Assembly (NCBI RefSeq): GCF_003012775.1
Contig: NZ_PXYG01000003.1
Location: 62,001 to 126,000 of the forward strand
Direction: 5' to 3'
Source: Zobellella endophytica
Lineage (GTDB): Bacteria; Pseudomonadota; Gammaproteobacteria; Enterobacterales; Aeromonadaceae
DNA length: 64,000 nt
Below, in pieces: positions 42,234 to 52,137 of the stretch. Position 1 is the stretch's first letter, and each line of letters begins with the position of its first letter. Both the position numbers and the translations under genes were made by a program. The notes under the pieces are model-generated. The model was not told where the DNA came from. It ran no database searches and worked only from the letters and a program-made list of their open reading frames with translations.

Positions 42234-43998
42234 TCACGCCCCCGTGCAGGGCCGGGGCACCTTCGGCCTGCTGCTCGATTACGTTTATAGGGACAAGCGC
42301 CTGCTGGTAAAGGCATTGTTGCTGTTGCTGCTGGCCACCGCCGCCGACGTGGCCGGCCCGCTGCTGGCCAAGGTGTTCATCGACGACTACCTGCTGGCGG
42401 ACCGGCTGGCGCCCTGGCCGGTGGCCGGGCTGGCGGCGACCTACGTGCTGGCCCAGGTGGCCGCCGCCTGGCTGCGCTACCAGCAGACCCTGCGCTTTAC
42501 CGACATGGCGCTGGCGGCGGTGCTGGATATCCGCCAGAAGGTGTTCGCCCATGTGCAGCAGCTGCCGATGGCCTTCTTCGACCGGGCCATGACCGGCCGC
42601 TTGGTGAGCCGGGTGACCAACGACACCGAGGCGATCAAGGATCTCTATGTGCAGTTCCTGTCGGTGGTGCTGACCAACGTGGTGCTGCTGGTGGGCATCG
42701 TCATCGCCATGGCGCTGCTCGACGTCCAGCTGATGCTGGTGGCGCTGCTGCTGATCCCCACCGTGGTCGGGGTGATCTACCTGTACCAGAAGCTGAGCGG
42801 CCGGGCGGTGGCCGACAGCCGCCAGCTGCGCTCCGAGATCAACAGCGACATCAGCGAGTCCATCGCCGGCATGGCGGTGCTGCAGGCCTGCGGCCGCCAG
42901 CAGGCCGCGACCGAGCGCTTCGAACGGCTCAACCTGCGCTATTACGCCGCCCGTATGCGCACCATCAAGATCGGCGCCGCCCTGCTGCGCCCGGCCATCG
43001 ATTTGCTGAGCGTGCTGGTGCTGCTCGGCATCCTTCAGGTGTTCGGCTGGCAGGTGGTCAACGGCGTGGCGGAAGTGGGCGTGCTCTACGCCTTCCTCAA
43101 CTTCATGGGCCGCTTTACCGAGCCGCTGGCCGAGATCACCCAGCGCTTCAACCTCTACCAGCAGGCCATGGTCGCCGGCGACCGGGTGTATCAGCTGATG
43201 CACCAGCCGGTGCAGCACTACGGCCGGGAGCTCGGCCAGATCCCCCGGGGCGCGGTGCACTTCGAGCGGGTCGATTTCGCCTACCGGCCCGACAAGCCGG
43301 TGTTCAGGGGGCTCGATCTCGCTATTCCCGCCGGGGCCTTTTACGGCGTGGTGGGCCACACCGGCAGCGGCAAGAGCACCCTGCTCAACCTGCTGCTCAG
43401 CTTCTACCCGCCGGGCGGAGGCGAGATCCGCCTCGACGACCGGCCGCTCGCCGACTACAGCAAGGACGCCCTGCGCCAGGGCATCGGCCTGATCCCCCAG
43501 GAGCCCTTCATCCTCGCCGGCAGTATCCACGACAACATCGACATGGGCCGGGGGCTGCCCCGGGAGCAGATAGCGCGGGCCGCGGCCCAGGCCCACCTGC
43601 TGGGGGTGATAGACGGCCTGGAGCAGGGCTTCGACACCCGCCTGGGCGAGCGCGGCACCCGGCTGTCCACCGGCCAGCGCCAGCAGCTGGTGATCGCCCG
43701 GGCGCTGGCCGCCTCGCCCCGGATACTGCTGCTGGACGAAGCCACCGCCAACGTGGACAGCGAAACCGAACAGGTGGTGCAGCAGGCGCTGAAGGCCCTG
43801 CACGGCAAGGTGACCATGGTGGTGGTGGCGCACCGGCTGTCCACCATCAGCGGCGCCGATCGCATCCTGGTGCTGAACCACGGCGAACTGGTGGAAGCCG
43901 GCAGCCACCGTGAGCTGATGGCGCTGCCCGAGGGGCGTTACCGGGCCATGTACCGGCTGCAGCAGCAGGCCCGGCAGGTGGCGCTGGCCGAGCTGTGA
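42223..43998 (+). CDS. mdlB: Heterodimeric ABC exporter half-transporter MdlB
   Basis: The product has 591 residues. Type I exporter transmembrane domain, then ATPase domain with Walker A GHTGSGKST, a slightly changed signature LSTGQRQQLV and Walker B ILLLDEATANVDSETE. The asymmetric signature motif fits the heterodimeric MdlA/MdlB pair. It overlaps mdlA by 11 bp, so the two are translated together. Confidence 0.88.
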   Translation: MTPDHAPVQGRGTFGLLLDYVYRDKRLLVKALLLLLLATAADVAGPLLAKVFIDDYLLADRLAPWPVAGLAATYVLAQVAAAWLRYQQTLRFTDMALAAVLDIRQKVFAHVQQLPMAFFDRAMTGRLVSRVTNDTEAIKDLYVQFLSVVLTNVVLLVGIVIAMALLDVQLMLVALLLIPTVVGVIYLYQKLSGRAVADSRQLRSEINSDISESIAGMAVLQACGRQQAATERFERLNLRYYAARMRTIKIGAALLRPAIDLLSVLVLLGILQVFGWQVVNGVAEVGVLYAFLNFMGRFTEPLAEITQRFNLYQQAMVAGDRVYQLMHQPVQHYGRELGQIPRGAVHFERVDFAYRPDKPVFRGLDLAIPAGAFYGVVGHTGSGKSTLLNLLLSFYPPGGGEIRLDDRPLADYSKDALRQGIGLIPQEPFILAGSIHDNIDMGRGLPREQIARAAAQAHLLGVIDGLEQGFDTRLGERGTRLSTGQRQQLVIARALAASPRILLLDEATANVDSETEQVVQQALKALHGKVTMVVVAHRLSTISGADRILVLNHGELVEAGSHRELMALPEGRYRAMYRLQQQARQVALAEL

Positions 43999-44199
43999 CC
44001 GAATGGGGAGCCGATTGCGTCAATCGGCGGCGCACCGGTAAATAATTTTTCGGGCCGCCGCCCCTCCGGGGCCGCCGCCAAGCTACGCTTTCTATATAAG
44101 AAGCCCTACACCTACAGTGGCGCTGAGGGGACCTGTATGGGAGCAATACAGCACACCGAGCATCCTCAATTGAGCCTCCAGGAACAGGAGTCGACGTCG

Positions 44200-47100
44200 A
44201 TGCCCTTACCCAAGCCTGTCCGGCGCCGATCCCGCTGGCGCCTGCTGTTGTGGTTGTTGTTCCTGCTGCTGCTGACGGCCTCCGGCGTGCTGATCGCCTT
44301 CGAGATGCGCACCTCCTGGCTGCAGTCCCGGGAGATTTCCCGTTACGCCGAGACCCTCACCTTTTCCCTGGAATCCGGCGCCAGCGCCGCGGTGCGCTAC
44401 CCCAGCCACGGCCCCTTCGATCAGCGCCTGGGCTATACCCGCCTGCCCGAGCTGCTGGGCCGGCTGCAGCAGAGCCATTTCATGATCGAGCAGCAGGCGC
44501 AGTTTTCCCCCGCCCTGCTCGAATACACCGGCCGCGGCTTTTTCACCCCCTACCCGGAAAAGACCCAGGCCGGCCTGTTTATCGGCGATTGCCGGGCCGA
44601 GCCGGTCTACGACTACCACTATCCGCAGCGGCACTATGAGAGCTTTGCCGGCATACCGCCGCTGGTGCTTAGCACCCTGCTGTTTATCGAAAACCGGGAG
44701 CTGCTCAATACCGAACAGCCACTGGCCAACCCGGCGGTGGACTGGCCCCGTTTCGCCAAGGCCGCCATGTCGCAGCTGGGCAAGGTGCTGGACGTGCAGG
44801 AGGACTCGGCCGGCGGCAGCACCCTGGCGACCCAGATAGAAAAATACCGCCACTCGCCCGGCGGCCTGACCCACTCCGCCGCCGAAAAGCTGCGCCAGAT
44901 GATCTCCGCCAGCGTGCGTGCCTACCGGCACGGCCCGGAAACCCTGGAGGCCCGCAAGGCCGTGGCCCTCTCCTACCTCAACTCGGTGCCCCTGGCCGCC
45001 GCCCCCGGCCACGGCGAGGTGCACGGCCTGGGCGACGGCCTGTGGATCTGGTTCGGCGCCGAGCTGGAGCGGGTCAACCAGTTGCTGGACCCGACCCAGA
45101 ACAAGGACACGCCCCTGGCCGAGCAGGGGCAGGCCCTGCGCCAGGTGATGGCGCTGATGATCGCCCAGCGCCGCCCCTCCTACTACCTGTTTCGCGGCCG
45201 GGAGGATCTCGCCGCGCTCAGCGACAGCTACCTGCGGCTGCAGGCCCAGGCGGGCATCATCAGCCCTGCCCTGCGCGACGCGGCCCTGGCACAGCGGCTC
45301 GAGTTCCGCAACTTCCGCGAGGACCCGGCCACTCAGTTCATCGAAAGCAACAAGACCCTGCAGGTCACCCGCGGCCGGCTCGCCAGCCTGCTCGGCGTGT
45401 CGTTCTACGAGCTGGACCGGCTGGACTTTTCCGCCACCACCACCCTCAATGCCGAGCTGCAGCAACAGGTGAGCGACTATCTGCACCGGCTGGCGGATCC
45501 GGAGTTCGCCCGGGAAGTGGGGCTGTACGGCGAGCGGCTGCTGTCACCGGAGAAAACCGCCGAGGTGCGCTACAGCTTCACCCTGTTCGAGCGGGGCGGC
45601 GACAGCTTCGACGTGCGGGTACAGACCGACAACACCAACCAGCCGTTCGACATCAACGAAGGCAGCAAGCTGGAACTGGGCTCCACCGCCAAGCTCAGGG
45701 TGCTGGCCACCTACCTGGAGGTGGTCGCCGAGCTGCACCGGCGCTACGCGGGCGAATCCCAGGAGGCCCTGCGCCGGCTCACCCCCGACCGACTCGACTT
45801 CCTCAGCCGCTGGGCCATCGACTACCTGATCCGCAACACCGACCGCACCCTGCCCACCATGCTGGCCGCCGCCCTGGAGCGGCGCTATTCCGCCAGCCCC
45901 GGCGAGCGCTTCTTCACCGGCGGCGGCATGCACACCTTCAGCAACTTCCGCAAGGAAGACAACGGCCGCAACCCCACCCTGATCGAGGCCCTGCGCGAGT
46001 CCATCAACCTGCCCTTCGTCCGCCTGCTGCGGGACCTGGTGCGCTACAGCATCTACCAGAGTGAAAACCGCACCCAACTGCTGGAAGACGACAAGGATCC
46101 CCGCCGCCAGGAATACCTGAGCCGTTTCGCGGACCGGGAAGGACAGGTATTTTTGCTGCGCTTCTGGCGCAAGTACCAGGGCAAGACCCCCGAAGAGCGG
46201 CTGGACACCTTTTTCGATGGCTTGCGCGCCACCCCGACGCGGCTGGCGGCGGTGCACCGCTACCTGATGCCCGCAGCCAGCCTGGAGGAGTTCACCGCCT
46301 TCCTGCAGGACCGACTGCCCCACGAGCGGCTGACCGAAAAACGCCTGGGCGAGCTCTACCACGGCTACGGCCCCGGCGCCTACAACCTGCCGGATCAGGG
46401 CTACATCGCCCGGGTGCATCCGCTCGAGTTGTGGTTGCTCGGCTACCTGCAGCAACAGCCGCAGGCCGGCTTTACCGATGCCGCCGCCGCCAGCCGGGAA
46501 GAACGCCAGGAAGTATACGGCTGGCTGTTCAAGACCCGCCATCGCAGCGCCCGCGACAGCCGGCTGCGCATCATGCTGGAGGTGGAGGCCTTCTCCGACA
46601 TCCACCAGCGCTGGCAGCGGCTGGGCTTTCCCTTCGATCACCTGGTGCCGTCGCTGGCCACCGCCATCGGCAGTTCGGGCGACAAGCCCGCCGCCCTGGC
46701 GGAGCTGGTCGGCATTATCCTCAACGACGGGGTGCGCCTGCCCACGGTGCGCATCGACAGCCTGCATTTCGCCGCCGCCACCCCCTACGAAACACGCCTG
46801 GCCCGCAACCCCAACCAGGCCCAGCGGGTGATGGCCAGGGAAGTGGCGGCGGCCCTGCGCGACGCCCTGTCACAGGTGGTAGACGGCGGTACCGCCCGCC
46901 GGCTGCAGGGCAGCTTCAGCCTGGCGGACGGCACCCCGCTGGTGCTGGGCGGCAAGACCGGCACCGGCGACAACCGCATCGAAACCGTGACCCGCTACGG
47001 CCAGGTGATCAAATCCCAGGCCCGCAACCGTACCGCCACCTTCGTGTTCTTCCTGGGCGACAACCACTTCGGCACCCTCACCGCCTACGTGCCGGGCCAG

Positions 47101-47268
47101 GAGTCGGACCAGTTCCGCTTTACCTCCGCCCTGCCGGTCCAGGTGCTGAAGGGCATGGAGCCGATACTGCGCCCCTACCTGCAACCCGGTGCCCAGAGCC
47201 GCTGCCGGCAGCAGCTGGCCGGAGCGCCGGATCCGGCACCGGCCGCGGAGCCGCAACCGGAAGTCTGA
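44200..47268 (+). CDS. Bifunctional transglycosylase/transpeptidase (class A PBP-like)
   Basis: The ATG at 44200 has CAGGAG 9 nt upstream, giving 1022 residues; an ATG at 44137 with AGGGGA is an alternative. A basic cytoplasmic tail and signal anchor (residues 12-33) lead to a GT51 domain (LLFIENRELLN, SAGGSTLATQIEKYRHSPGG) and a transpeptidase domain with S495-T-A-K498, S601-I-N603 and K919-T-G. The three penicillin-binding motifs are therefore all present, although the SxxK-to-KTG spacing of about 420 residues is much larger than usual because of inserted helical sequence. It builds peptidoglycan at the inner membrane. It is not PBP1a or PBP1b by sequence and seems to be a separate, larger class. 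Confidence 0.85.
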   Translation: MPLPKPVRRRSRWRLLLWLLFLLLLTASGVLIAFEMRTSWLQSREISRYAETLTFSLESGASAAVRYPSHGPFDQRLGYTRLPELLGRLQQSHFMIEQQAQFSPALLEYTGRGFFTPYPEKTQAGLFIGDCRAEPVYDYHYPQRHYESFAGIPPLVLSTLLFIENRELLNTEQPLANPAVDWPRFAKAAMSQLGKVLDVQEDSAGGSTLATQIEKYRHSPGGLTHSAAEKLRQMISASVRAYRHGPETLEARKAVALSYLNSVPLAAAPGHGEVHGLGDGLWIWFGAELERVNQLLDPTQNKDTPLAEQGQALRQVMALMIAQRRPSYYLFRGREDLAALSDSYLRLQAQAGIISPALRDAALAQRLEFRNFREDPATQFIESNKTLQVTRGRLASLLGVSFYELDRLDFSATTTLNAELQQQVSDYLHRLADPEFAREVGLYGERLLSPEKTAEVRYSFTLFERGGDSFDVRVQTDNTNQPFDINEGSKLELGSTAKLRVLATYLEVVAELHRRYAGESQEALRRLTPDRLDFLSRWAIDYLIRNTDRTLPTMLAAALERRYSASPGERFFTGGGMHTFSNFRKEDNGRNPTLIEALRESINLPFVRLLRDLVRYSIYQSENRTQLLEDDKDPRRQEYLSRFADREGQVFLLRFWRKYQGKTPEERLDTFFDGLRATPTRLAAVHRYLMPAASLEEFTAFLQDRLPHERLTEKRLGELYHGYGPGAYNLPDQGYIARVHPLELWLLGYLQQQPQAGFTDAAAASREERQEVYGWLFKTRHRSARDSRLRIMLEVEAFSDIHQRWQRLGFPFDHLVPSLATAIGSSGDKPAALAELVGIILNDGVRLPTVRIDSLHFAAATPYETRLARNPNQAQRVMAREVAAALRDALSQVVDGGTARRLQGSFSLADGTPLVLGGKTGTGDNRIETVTRYGQVIKSQARNRTATFVFFLGDNHFGTLTAYVPGQESDQFRFTSALPVQVLKGMEPILRPYLQPGAQSRCRQQLAGAPDPAPAAEPQPEV

Positions 47269-47301
47269 TGCCCACCGGCCGCCAAAGCCCGGCGGCCGGC
47301 T

Positions 47302-48378
47302 TTACCCCGCTCCTTCCGCCGGATTGACCGGCGCCACCAGCAGATGGTTGCCCGGTGCGGCCAGCGGCTCGCCCAGGGCCCGGCGCCACAGCCAGCCCAG
47401 CCCCAGCTGTACATCCAGCCGCTCGCTGAACTGCCGGGGTCGTTCCAGCGCCACCGGCGCCGGCTCGCCGCCGGTGGCAGCGGCCGGACGGCGTTCGGCC
47501 ACCACGAAATTGAAGCTGTAGCCCGGTTCCTGGCCCATGCGCAGATCGGTGATCGAGATCTCGCCGCCGCGCTCGCTCATCTTGAAAAAGCCCCGGCTGA
47601 ACCAGGCGATGCGGGCCACGTACCAGTTGTCCTGCAGCTGCCGGTACAGCTCCTCTCCCCGCTCATAACGGGTAAAGACCGGCGCCCGCTCGCCGTCGAG
47701 CAGGGAATAGAAGCCCTCCAGGTACCCCGAGGGGGTGATCACCAGGATGCGCCACAGCAGGGTGTTGAAGGCCGTGGGGGTGACCAGGCGCCGCTCGACC
47801 TGGACACCCTGCTCGGCCAGGCTCTGGTCCACCCGGTGCGACACCTGCCACTGGGCCACCAGGGTCCAGCCCAGGTAGAGGGTGCTCAGCCACAGGCCGA
47901 GCCGGTTCCAGCCCAGACCCTTCGCCCCGCGCCGGAGCAGGGCACCGGCCAGCCCCGCCAGCAGCGGCAAAGTGTAGAGCGGATCGATGATGAAGATGCT
48001 GCCGAAGCCGAAGGGAAAGTCGGTAAAGGGCAGGCCCAGCTGGGTGCCGTAGACCGTCATGTTGTCCAGCAGCACATGGGTGATCAGCACCAGCCACAGG
48101 GTCAGGGTCCAGCGGCCCCGCCAGGGCGCCTGCCCCGGCAGCCGGCTCAGCAGCCAGGCGAACACCGGCGACAGCAGCGTCAGGTAAAACAGCGAATGGC
48201 TCCAGCCCCGGTGAAAGGTCATGTTGCTGACCGGATCGCCGTAATCGATAAACACGTCCAGATCCGGCAGGGTGCCGAACACCGCCCCGGCCAGCACCGC
48301 CTTGCCCGTGCCGGCGCGCCGCCCCATCACGGCCACGCCCACCGCCGCCCCCAGCGCCAATTGAGAAATAGAATCCAT
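47302..48378 (-). CDS. DUF457 membrane-bound metal-dependent hydrolase
   Basis: The product has 358 residues. The N-terminal region (about 1-190) has five to six hydrophobic helices and conserved histidine motifs FHRGWSHSLF and LITHVLLDNMT, with AVFGTLPDLDVF as further acidic site, which define the YdjM/DUF457 family of putative membrane hydrolases. The C-terminal 170 residues are soluble. The substrate is unknown. It is convergent with the PBP gene and divergent from cobT. Confidence 0.82.
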   Translation of the reverse strand: MDSISQLALGAAVGVAVMGRRAGTGKAVLAGAVFGTLPDLDVFIDYGDPVSNMTFHRGWSHSLFYLTLLSPVFAWLLSRLPGQAPWRGRWTLTLWLVLITHVLLDNMTVYGTQLGLPFTDFPFGFGSIFIIDPLYTLPLLAGLAGALLRRGAKGLGWNRLGLWLSTLYLGWTLVAQWQVSHRVDQSLAEQGVQVERRLVTPTAFNTLLWRILVITPSGYLEGFYSLLDGERAPVFTRYERGEELYRQLQDNWYVARIAWFSRGFFKMSERGGEISITDLRMGQEPGYSFNFVVAERRPAAATGGEPAPVALERPRQFSERLDVQLGLGWLWRRALGEPLAAPGNHLLVAPVNPAEGAG

Positions 48379-48482
48379 CGGTCGTCCACACTCGCTGATT
48401 GAAATAGGGCCCGCAAAGCGGATCCCGGTTCCCCGCCACTTCTGCTAGCATATGAGTCCAGTTTTTCCGGATCCGAACTCCC

Positions 48483-49526
48483 ATGCCTCATCCGTTCATA
48501 GTGCCCGCAATTCCCGTGCCGGCCAACCCCGCCCTGCGGCTCGCCCTGCAGCAGGCCATCGACAACAAGACCAAGCCCAGGGGCGCCCTGGGGCGGCTGG
48601 AATTCCTGGCCCTGCAACTGGGCCTGATCCAGGACAGCCCGACACCCCGCCTGGTGGCGCCGCAAATCCGGGTGTTCGCCGCCGATCACGGCCTGAACCG
48701 GCACGGGGTGTCGGCCTACCCCAGCGTGGTTACCGCCCAGATGGTGCACAACTTCCTGCAGGGCGGCGCGGCCATCAACGTGTTCGCCCGCCAGCACCAG
48801 TTGGCGCTAAAGGTGGTGGACGCGGGCGTGGATGCGGACTTTGCCCCCCACCCGGATCTGCTCGACTGCAAGATCCGGCGCGGCACCCGGGACACCCTGC
48901 ACCAGGCCGCCATGACCGACGCCGAATGCCACGCCGCCCTCCGCCGGGGCATGGAGCTGGCCCGGGACATGGCCGGCAACCTGCTGATCGTCGGCGAGAT
49001 GGGCATCGGCAACACCTCGGCCGCCAGCCTGCTGCTGGCCCGGCTGGGCGACTTGCCCATCGAAGACTGCACCGGCCGCGGCACCGGGCTGGACGACCCG
49101 GCCCTGGCCCGCAAGCGCCGGGTGCTGGCGCAGGTGCTGGCCCGCCATGCCGGGGCGCAATCGCCCTTCGACGCCCTCGCCGCCCTGGGCGGGCTGGAAA
49201 TCGCCATGATGGCGGGGGCGCTGATCATGGCCGCCAGCCAGCGCCGCGTCCTGCTGATGGACGGCTTTATCGCCGGAGTCGCGCTGCTGGTGGCCGAGCG
49301 CCTGGCCCCCGGGGTGCGCCGGTTCGCGGTATTTGCCCACCGCTCCGCCGAGCCCGGCCACGGCCACCTGCTGCGCCTGCTGGAGGCCGAGCCGCTGCTG
49401 GCCCTGGACCTGCGCCTGGGCGAAGGCAGCGGCGCTGCCCTGGCCTACCCGCTGCTGCAGTCGGCCTGCGCCTTTCTCGACGAGATGGCCAGCTTCGCCG
49501 ACGCCGGCATCGGCGCGCGGGGCTAA
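48483..49526 (+). CDS. cobT: Nicotinate-nucleotide:dimethylbenzimidazole phosphoribosyltransferase
   Basis: The product has 347 residues, the normal CobT length. [34 protein letters not shown] and, at the C-terminus, [14 protein letters not shown] with the catalytic Glu are family signatures. It makes alpha-ribazole phosphate for the lower ligand of cobalamin. It is first of three cobalamin genes (cobT-cobS-cobC); the RBS is weak, and no B12 riboswitch is evident upstream. Confidence 0.95.
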   Translation: MPHPFIVPAIPVPANPALRLALQQAIDNKTKPRGALGRLEFLALQLGLIQDSPTPRLVAPQIRVFAADHGLNRHGVSAYPSVVTAQMVHNFLQGGAAINVFARQHQLALKVVDAGVDADFAPHPDLLDCKIRRGTRDTLHQAAMTDAECHAALRRGMELARDMAGNLLIVGEMGIGNTSAASLLLARLGDLPIEDCTGRGTGLDDPALARKRRVLAQVLARHAGAQSPFDALAALGGLEIAMMAGALIMAASQRRVLLMDGFIAGVALLVAERLAPGVRRFAVFAHRSAEPGHGHLLRLLEAEPLLALDLRLGEGSGAALAYPLLQSACAFLDEMASFADAGIGARG

Positions 49527-49529
49527 GCC

Positions 49530-50312
49530 ATGCTGTACCACGAACTGCGCCTGCTGCTGGTGGCCATCCAGTTTCTGACCCGGCTGCCGGTGCCGGCCCT
49601 GACGCACTACCAGCCGGACTGGCTGCACCAGAGCAGCCGCTACTTTCCGGCAGTGGGGCTGCTGGTGGGGGGACTGTGCGCCGCCCTGTACTGGCTCGCC
49701 AGCCTGTGGTTCACCCCGCTGGTGGCGGCGGTGGTCAGCACCGCCTTCGGCATCCGGCTCACCGGCGCCTTTCATGAAGACGGCCTGGCCGATACCTGCG
49801 ACGGCCTGGGCGGCGGGCTCACCCGGGAAAGCGCGCTGACCATCATGAAAGACTCGCGCCTGGGCACCTTCGGCACCCTGGGGCTGGTGCTGGCGCTGCT
49901 GCTGAAAGTGAGCCTGCTGGCGAGCATGCCGGCCGGGCTGGCGGTGGCGGCGCTGATCATCGGCCACGGCGGCTCGCGGCTGGCCTGTATCAGCCTGATT
50001 GCCCTGCTGCCCTACGGCGGCGACCTCGACCACGCCAAGGCCAAGCCCATGGCCCAGCAACTGACCCCGGGCCAGGGCCTGATCGGCGCCCTGTGGCTGC
50101 TGCTGCCGCTGCTGCTGGCCTGCTACTGGCTGCCGCAGTTCTCGCCGCTGCAGTGGCTGCTGCCGCTGGGCCTGGGGCTGCTGGTGACCGACCATATGCG
50201 CCGCCTGCTGAAACGCCGGCTCGGCGGTTATACCGGCGACGGCCTCGGCGCCACCCAGCAACTGTGCGAGCTGGCCTGCTACGCGGGCATCGCCGCCCAG
50301 CTGCCGCTGTGA
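49530..50312 (+). CDS. cobS: Adenosylcobinamide-GDP ribazoletransferase
   Basis: The product has 260 residues and several transmembrane helices. HEDGLADTCDGLGGG is the CDP-alcohol-type metal-binding motif of CobS, followed by MKDSRLGTFG. It joins adenosylcobinamide-GDP and alpha-ribazole (phosphate) in the membrane to complete cobalamin. It starts 3 bp after cobT. Confidence 0.95.
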   Translation: MLYHELRLLLVAIQFLTRLPVPALTHYQPDWLHQSSRYFPAVGLLVGGLCAALYWLASLWFTPLVAAVVSTAFGIRLTGAFHEDGLADTCDGLGGGLTRESALTIMKDSRLGTFGTLGLVLALLLKVSLLASMPAGLAVAALIIGHGGSRLACISLIALLPYGGDLDHAKAKPMAQQLTPGQGLIGALWLLLPLLLACYWLPQFSPLQWLLPLGLGLLVTDHMRRLLKRRLGGYTGDGLGATQQLCELACYAGIAAQLPL

Positions 50313-50887
50313 CGCTCTATATCTGGCGCCATCCCCGCCCCCTCGGCGCCGCCGGCCTGTGCCTGGGGCGCACCGATCTGGGGGTGGATCCGCGCAAGCT
50401 GCGCCGGCTGGCCAATCGCATCCAGCGCTTCGCCCGGCGCCACCGGCTGCCCCGGGAGATCCGGGTCAGCCCGCTGCAACGTTCGCTGGGAGTTGGCAGG
50501 ATACTGGCCAGGCGCGGCTGGCACTGCCGGGTGGACTCCGGCCTGGTGGAGGTCGATTTTGGCGGCTGGGACGGGCGCCCCTGGCGGCAGATAGCGAAAC
50601 GGGACATCGACGCCTGGTGCGCCGACTTTGCCGGTTATGCCCCCGGCGACGGAGAGAGCCTGACGGCGCTGTTCGCCCGGGTGGCCGGCTGGCTGCACGC
50701 CCTGCCGGCGACGCCGGTGCTGGCGGTGGGCCACGCGGGCTGGATAGGCGCCGCCCGCCTGCTGAGCGGCGGCGGCGGAGTGCCCGCCCGGGCCCGGGAC
50801 TGGCCGGCCCCGGTCCGCTACCTGCAACTGAGCCTTATTCCAGCAGCTCCAGCCGCACCGGCACCACCCCATCGCGGATCATGTTGA
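50309..50887 (+). CDS. cobC: Alpha-ribazole phosphatase / histidine phosphatase
   Basis: The GTG start at 50309 overlaps the cobS stop (GTGA) and gives 192 residues. WRHPRP is the RHxR-type phosphohistidine motif, [27 protein letters not shown] and [14 protein letters not shown] the other branch-1 motifs. It removes phosphate from alpha-ribazole-5'-phosphate or adenosylcobalamin-5'-phosphate. Its 3' end overlaps the convergent RlpA-like gene by about 50 bp, so the last 15 or so Pro/Ala-rich residues may be accidental. Confidence 0.88.
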   Translation: MTLYIWRHPRPLGAAGLCLGRTDLGVDPRKLRRLANRIQRFARRHRLPREIRVSPLQRSLGVGRILARRGWHCRVDSGLVEVDFGGWDGRPWRQIAKRDIDAWCADFAGYAPGDGESLTALFARVAGWLHALPATPVLAVGHAGWIGAARLLSGGGGVPARARDWPAPVRYLQLSLIPAAPAAPAPPHRGSC

Positions 50888-51233
50888 GCTGCCGCGCCGC
50901 CTGCTCGGACAGGTCGATGATCCGCCCCCTGGCATAGGGGCCGCGGTCGTTGATGCGCACCACCACCGACTGCCGGTTGCGCAGGTTCACCACCCGCACC
51001 CGGCTGCCGAACGGCAGGGTCTTGTGGGCGGCGGTAAGGGCGTTCTTGTCGAACCGCTCGCCGCTGGCGGTTTTGCGGCCATGATGGCGGCTGCCATAGA
51101 ACGACGCCTTGCCCTCGGCACTGTAACCGGACGAGGCCGGCGACGTGGCCGGCCCGGGATCGCTGGAGCAGGCCTGCACCAGCAGCAGCACCGGCAACCA
51201 CCACAGCCAGCGCGCGTATTGTTGTGTTATCAC
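50835..51233 (-). CDS. rlpA: RlpA-like septal ring lipoprotein
   Basis: A GTG start at 51233 with GAGG a few nt upstream gives 132 residues. The lipoprotein signal ends in LLLVQACSS; the double-psi beta-barrel follows with [39 protein letters not shown] and [11 protein letters not shown]. Such proteins are lytic transglycosylases acting on denuded glycan strands. There is no C-terminal SPOR domain, so it may not be targeted to the septum like full-length RlpA. It lies 17 bp after the DUF4144-like gene. Confidence 0.85.
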   Translation of the reverse strand: MITQQYARWLWWLPVLLLVQACSSDPGPATSPASSGYSAEGKASFYGSRHHGRKTASGERFDKNALTAAHKTLPFGSRVRVVNLRNRQSVVVRINDRGPYARGRIIDLSEQAARQLNMIRDGVVPVRLELLE

Positions 51234-51249
51234 CACTACCTCACTTTTT

Positions 51250-51567
51250 TTACTGTTGCTCCAGCCAGGCGACCAGGGCCACCGCCTCGGCCGGGGTGCG
51301 CACCACCAGCTTGCCGATGCAGCAAATGCCCAACCGGGCGGCATAGGCCCTGAGCCCGTCATTCAGCTCGGGCAGCGATAGTAACCGCTGCTGCCGCCGC
51401 CAGTACAGGGTGCCGCCGGCCGCCTGCGACAAAAGGTGTACCCGCCCCCGGCTGTCGATCAGCCGGTCGTGCTGATGCGGATGCTGCTCCGGCAAGTCCT
51501 GCGCCCCCGCCAGCCAGGCAAAGCCGTGGCCATCGGCAAACTCGATAATGGCCGGCCACTCGATCAT
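51250..51567 (-). CDS. DUF4144-like small protein
   Basis: The ATG at 51567 has GAGGAG upstream and gives 105 residues starting [16 protein letters not shown]; the longer frame lacks support. It is a soluble protein that resembles DUF4144 members of Vibrio and Shewanella (recall only). It ends [19 protein letters not shown]. It is probably co-transcribed with the RlpA-like gene. Function unknown. Confidence 0.65.
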   Translation of the reverse strand: MIEWPAIIEFADGHGFAWLAGAQDLPEQHPHQHDRLIDSRGRVHLLSQAAGGTLYWRRQQRLLSLPELNDGLRAYAARLGICCIGKLVVRTPAEAVALVAWLEQQ

Positions 51568-51605
51568 CCCCTGCTCCTCTTCATGCCCGCGCTCCGGGCC
51601 AGGCA

Positions 51606-51645
51606 ACGAAAAAAGCCCCGCGGGCCAACACGCCGGCGGGGCTTT
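51606..51645 (-). terminator. Rho-independent terminator of the small secreted protein gene
   Basis: On the minus strand AAAGCCCCGC and GCGGGGCTTT form a 10-bp stem followed by TTTTTTCG. It lies 18 bp after the stop at 51663. Confidence 0.85.
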
Positions 51646-51662
51646 CACTTAATCCAGTGATC

Positions 51663-51911
51663 TTAAATACCCAGTATTTGCTCTGCCTCGGCCAGCAAAC
51701 GCATAGACTCCGCATGCTCACCCGCGTTGTGCTTGGCTTCACCTTCGGCGCGCAGTTCGGCCACTTTCGCCGCATCCTCCGCCGACAGCATGGGATTTTC
51801 CGCAAGCTTGGCGTCTATCGCTGCCATATGAGCGGGACAGCTGCTTGCCAGTGCCGCACCGCTCGCCAGGGCCAACACCCCGGCCAACAGGGCAGAAACA
51901 ACTTTACGCAT
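51663..51911 (-). CDS. Small exported protein, unknown
   Basis: The product has 82 residues with GAGGAGGAGAT before the ATG. A Sec signal peptide (MRKVVSALLAGVLALASGAALA) is followed by a helical, Ala/Glu-rich mature part with a single Cys (SSCPAHMAAIDAKLAENPML). It is probably a periplasmic helical hairpin. It has its own terminator. No family was recognised. Confidence 0.7.
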   Translation of the reverse strand: MRKVVSALLAGVLALASGAALASSCPAHMAAIDAKLAENPMLSAEDAAKVAELRAEGEAKHNAGEHAESMRLLAEAEQILGI

Positions 51912-52137
51912 ATCTCCTCCTCAGCCATGACTTACATATTGAGCGTAGCTCACTATGCTCCGAATCGCTAAAGCGGGGAAAAAACAAGAGCCGCATCAAA
52001 AAAACGACCGTTGTTGTTGCAATCTGGTTGCAGCAGAGCAAGTGATTCATTAATTTCATAAACATTTAAAATGAAAATAAAATTTCAAAAATAACGTCCA
52101 CTATCCGAATGTAAACAAACCAAGGAAAGGAATCATT

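Noticed and set aside
48379-48482. Possible cobalamin riboswitch before cobT (CCGCCACTT recalls the B12 box)
   Set aside because: The gap is only about 100 nt, too short for the B12 aptamer, and other conserved elements are missing.
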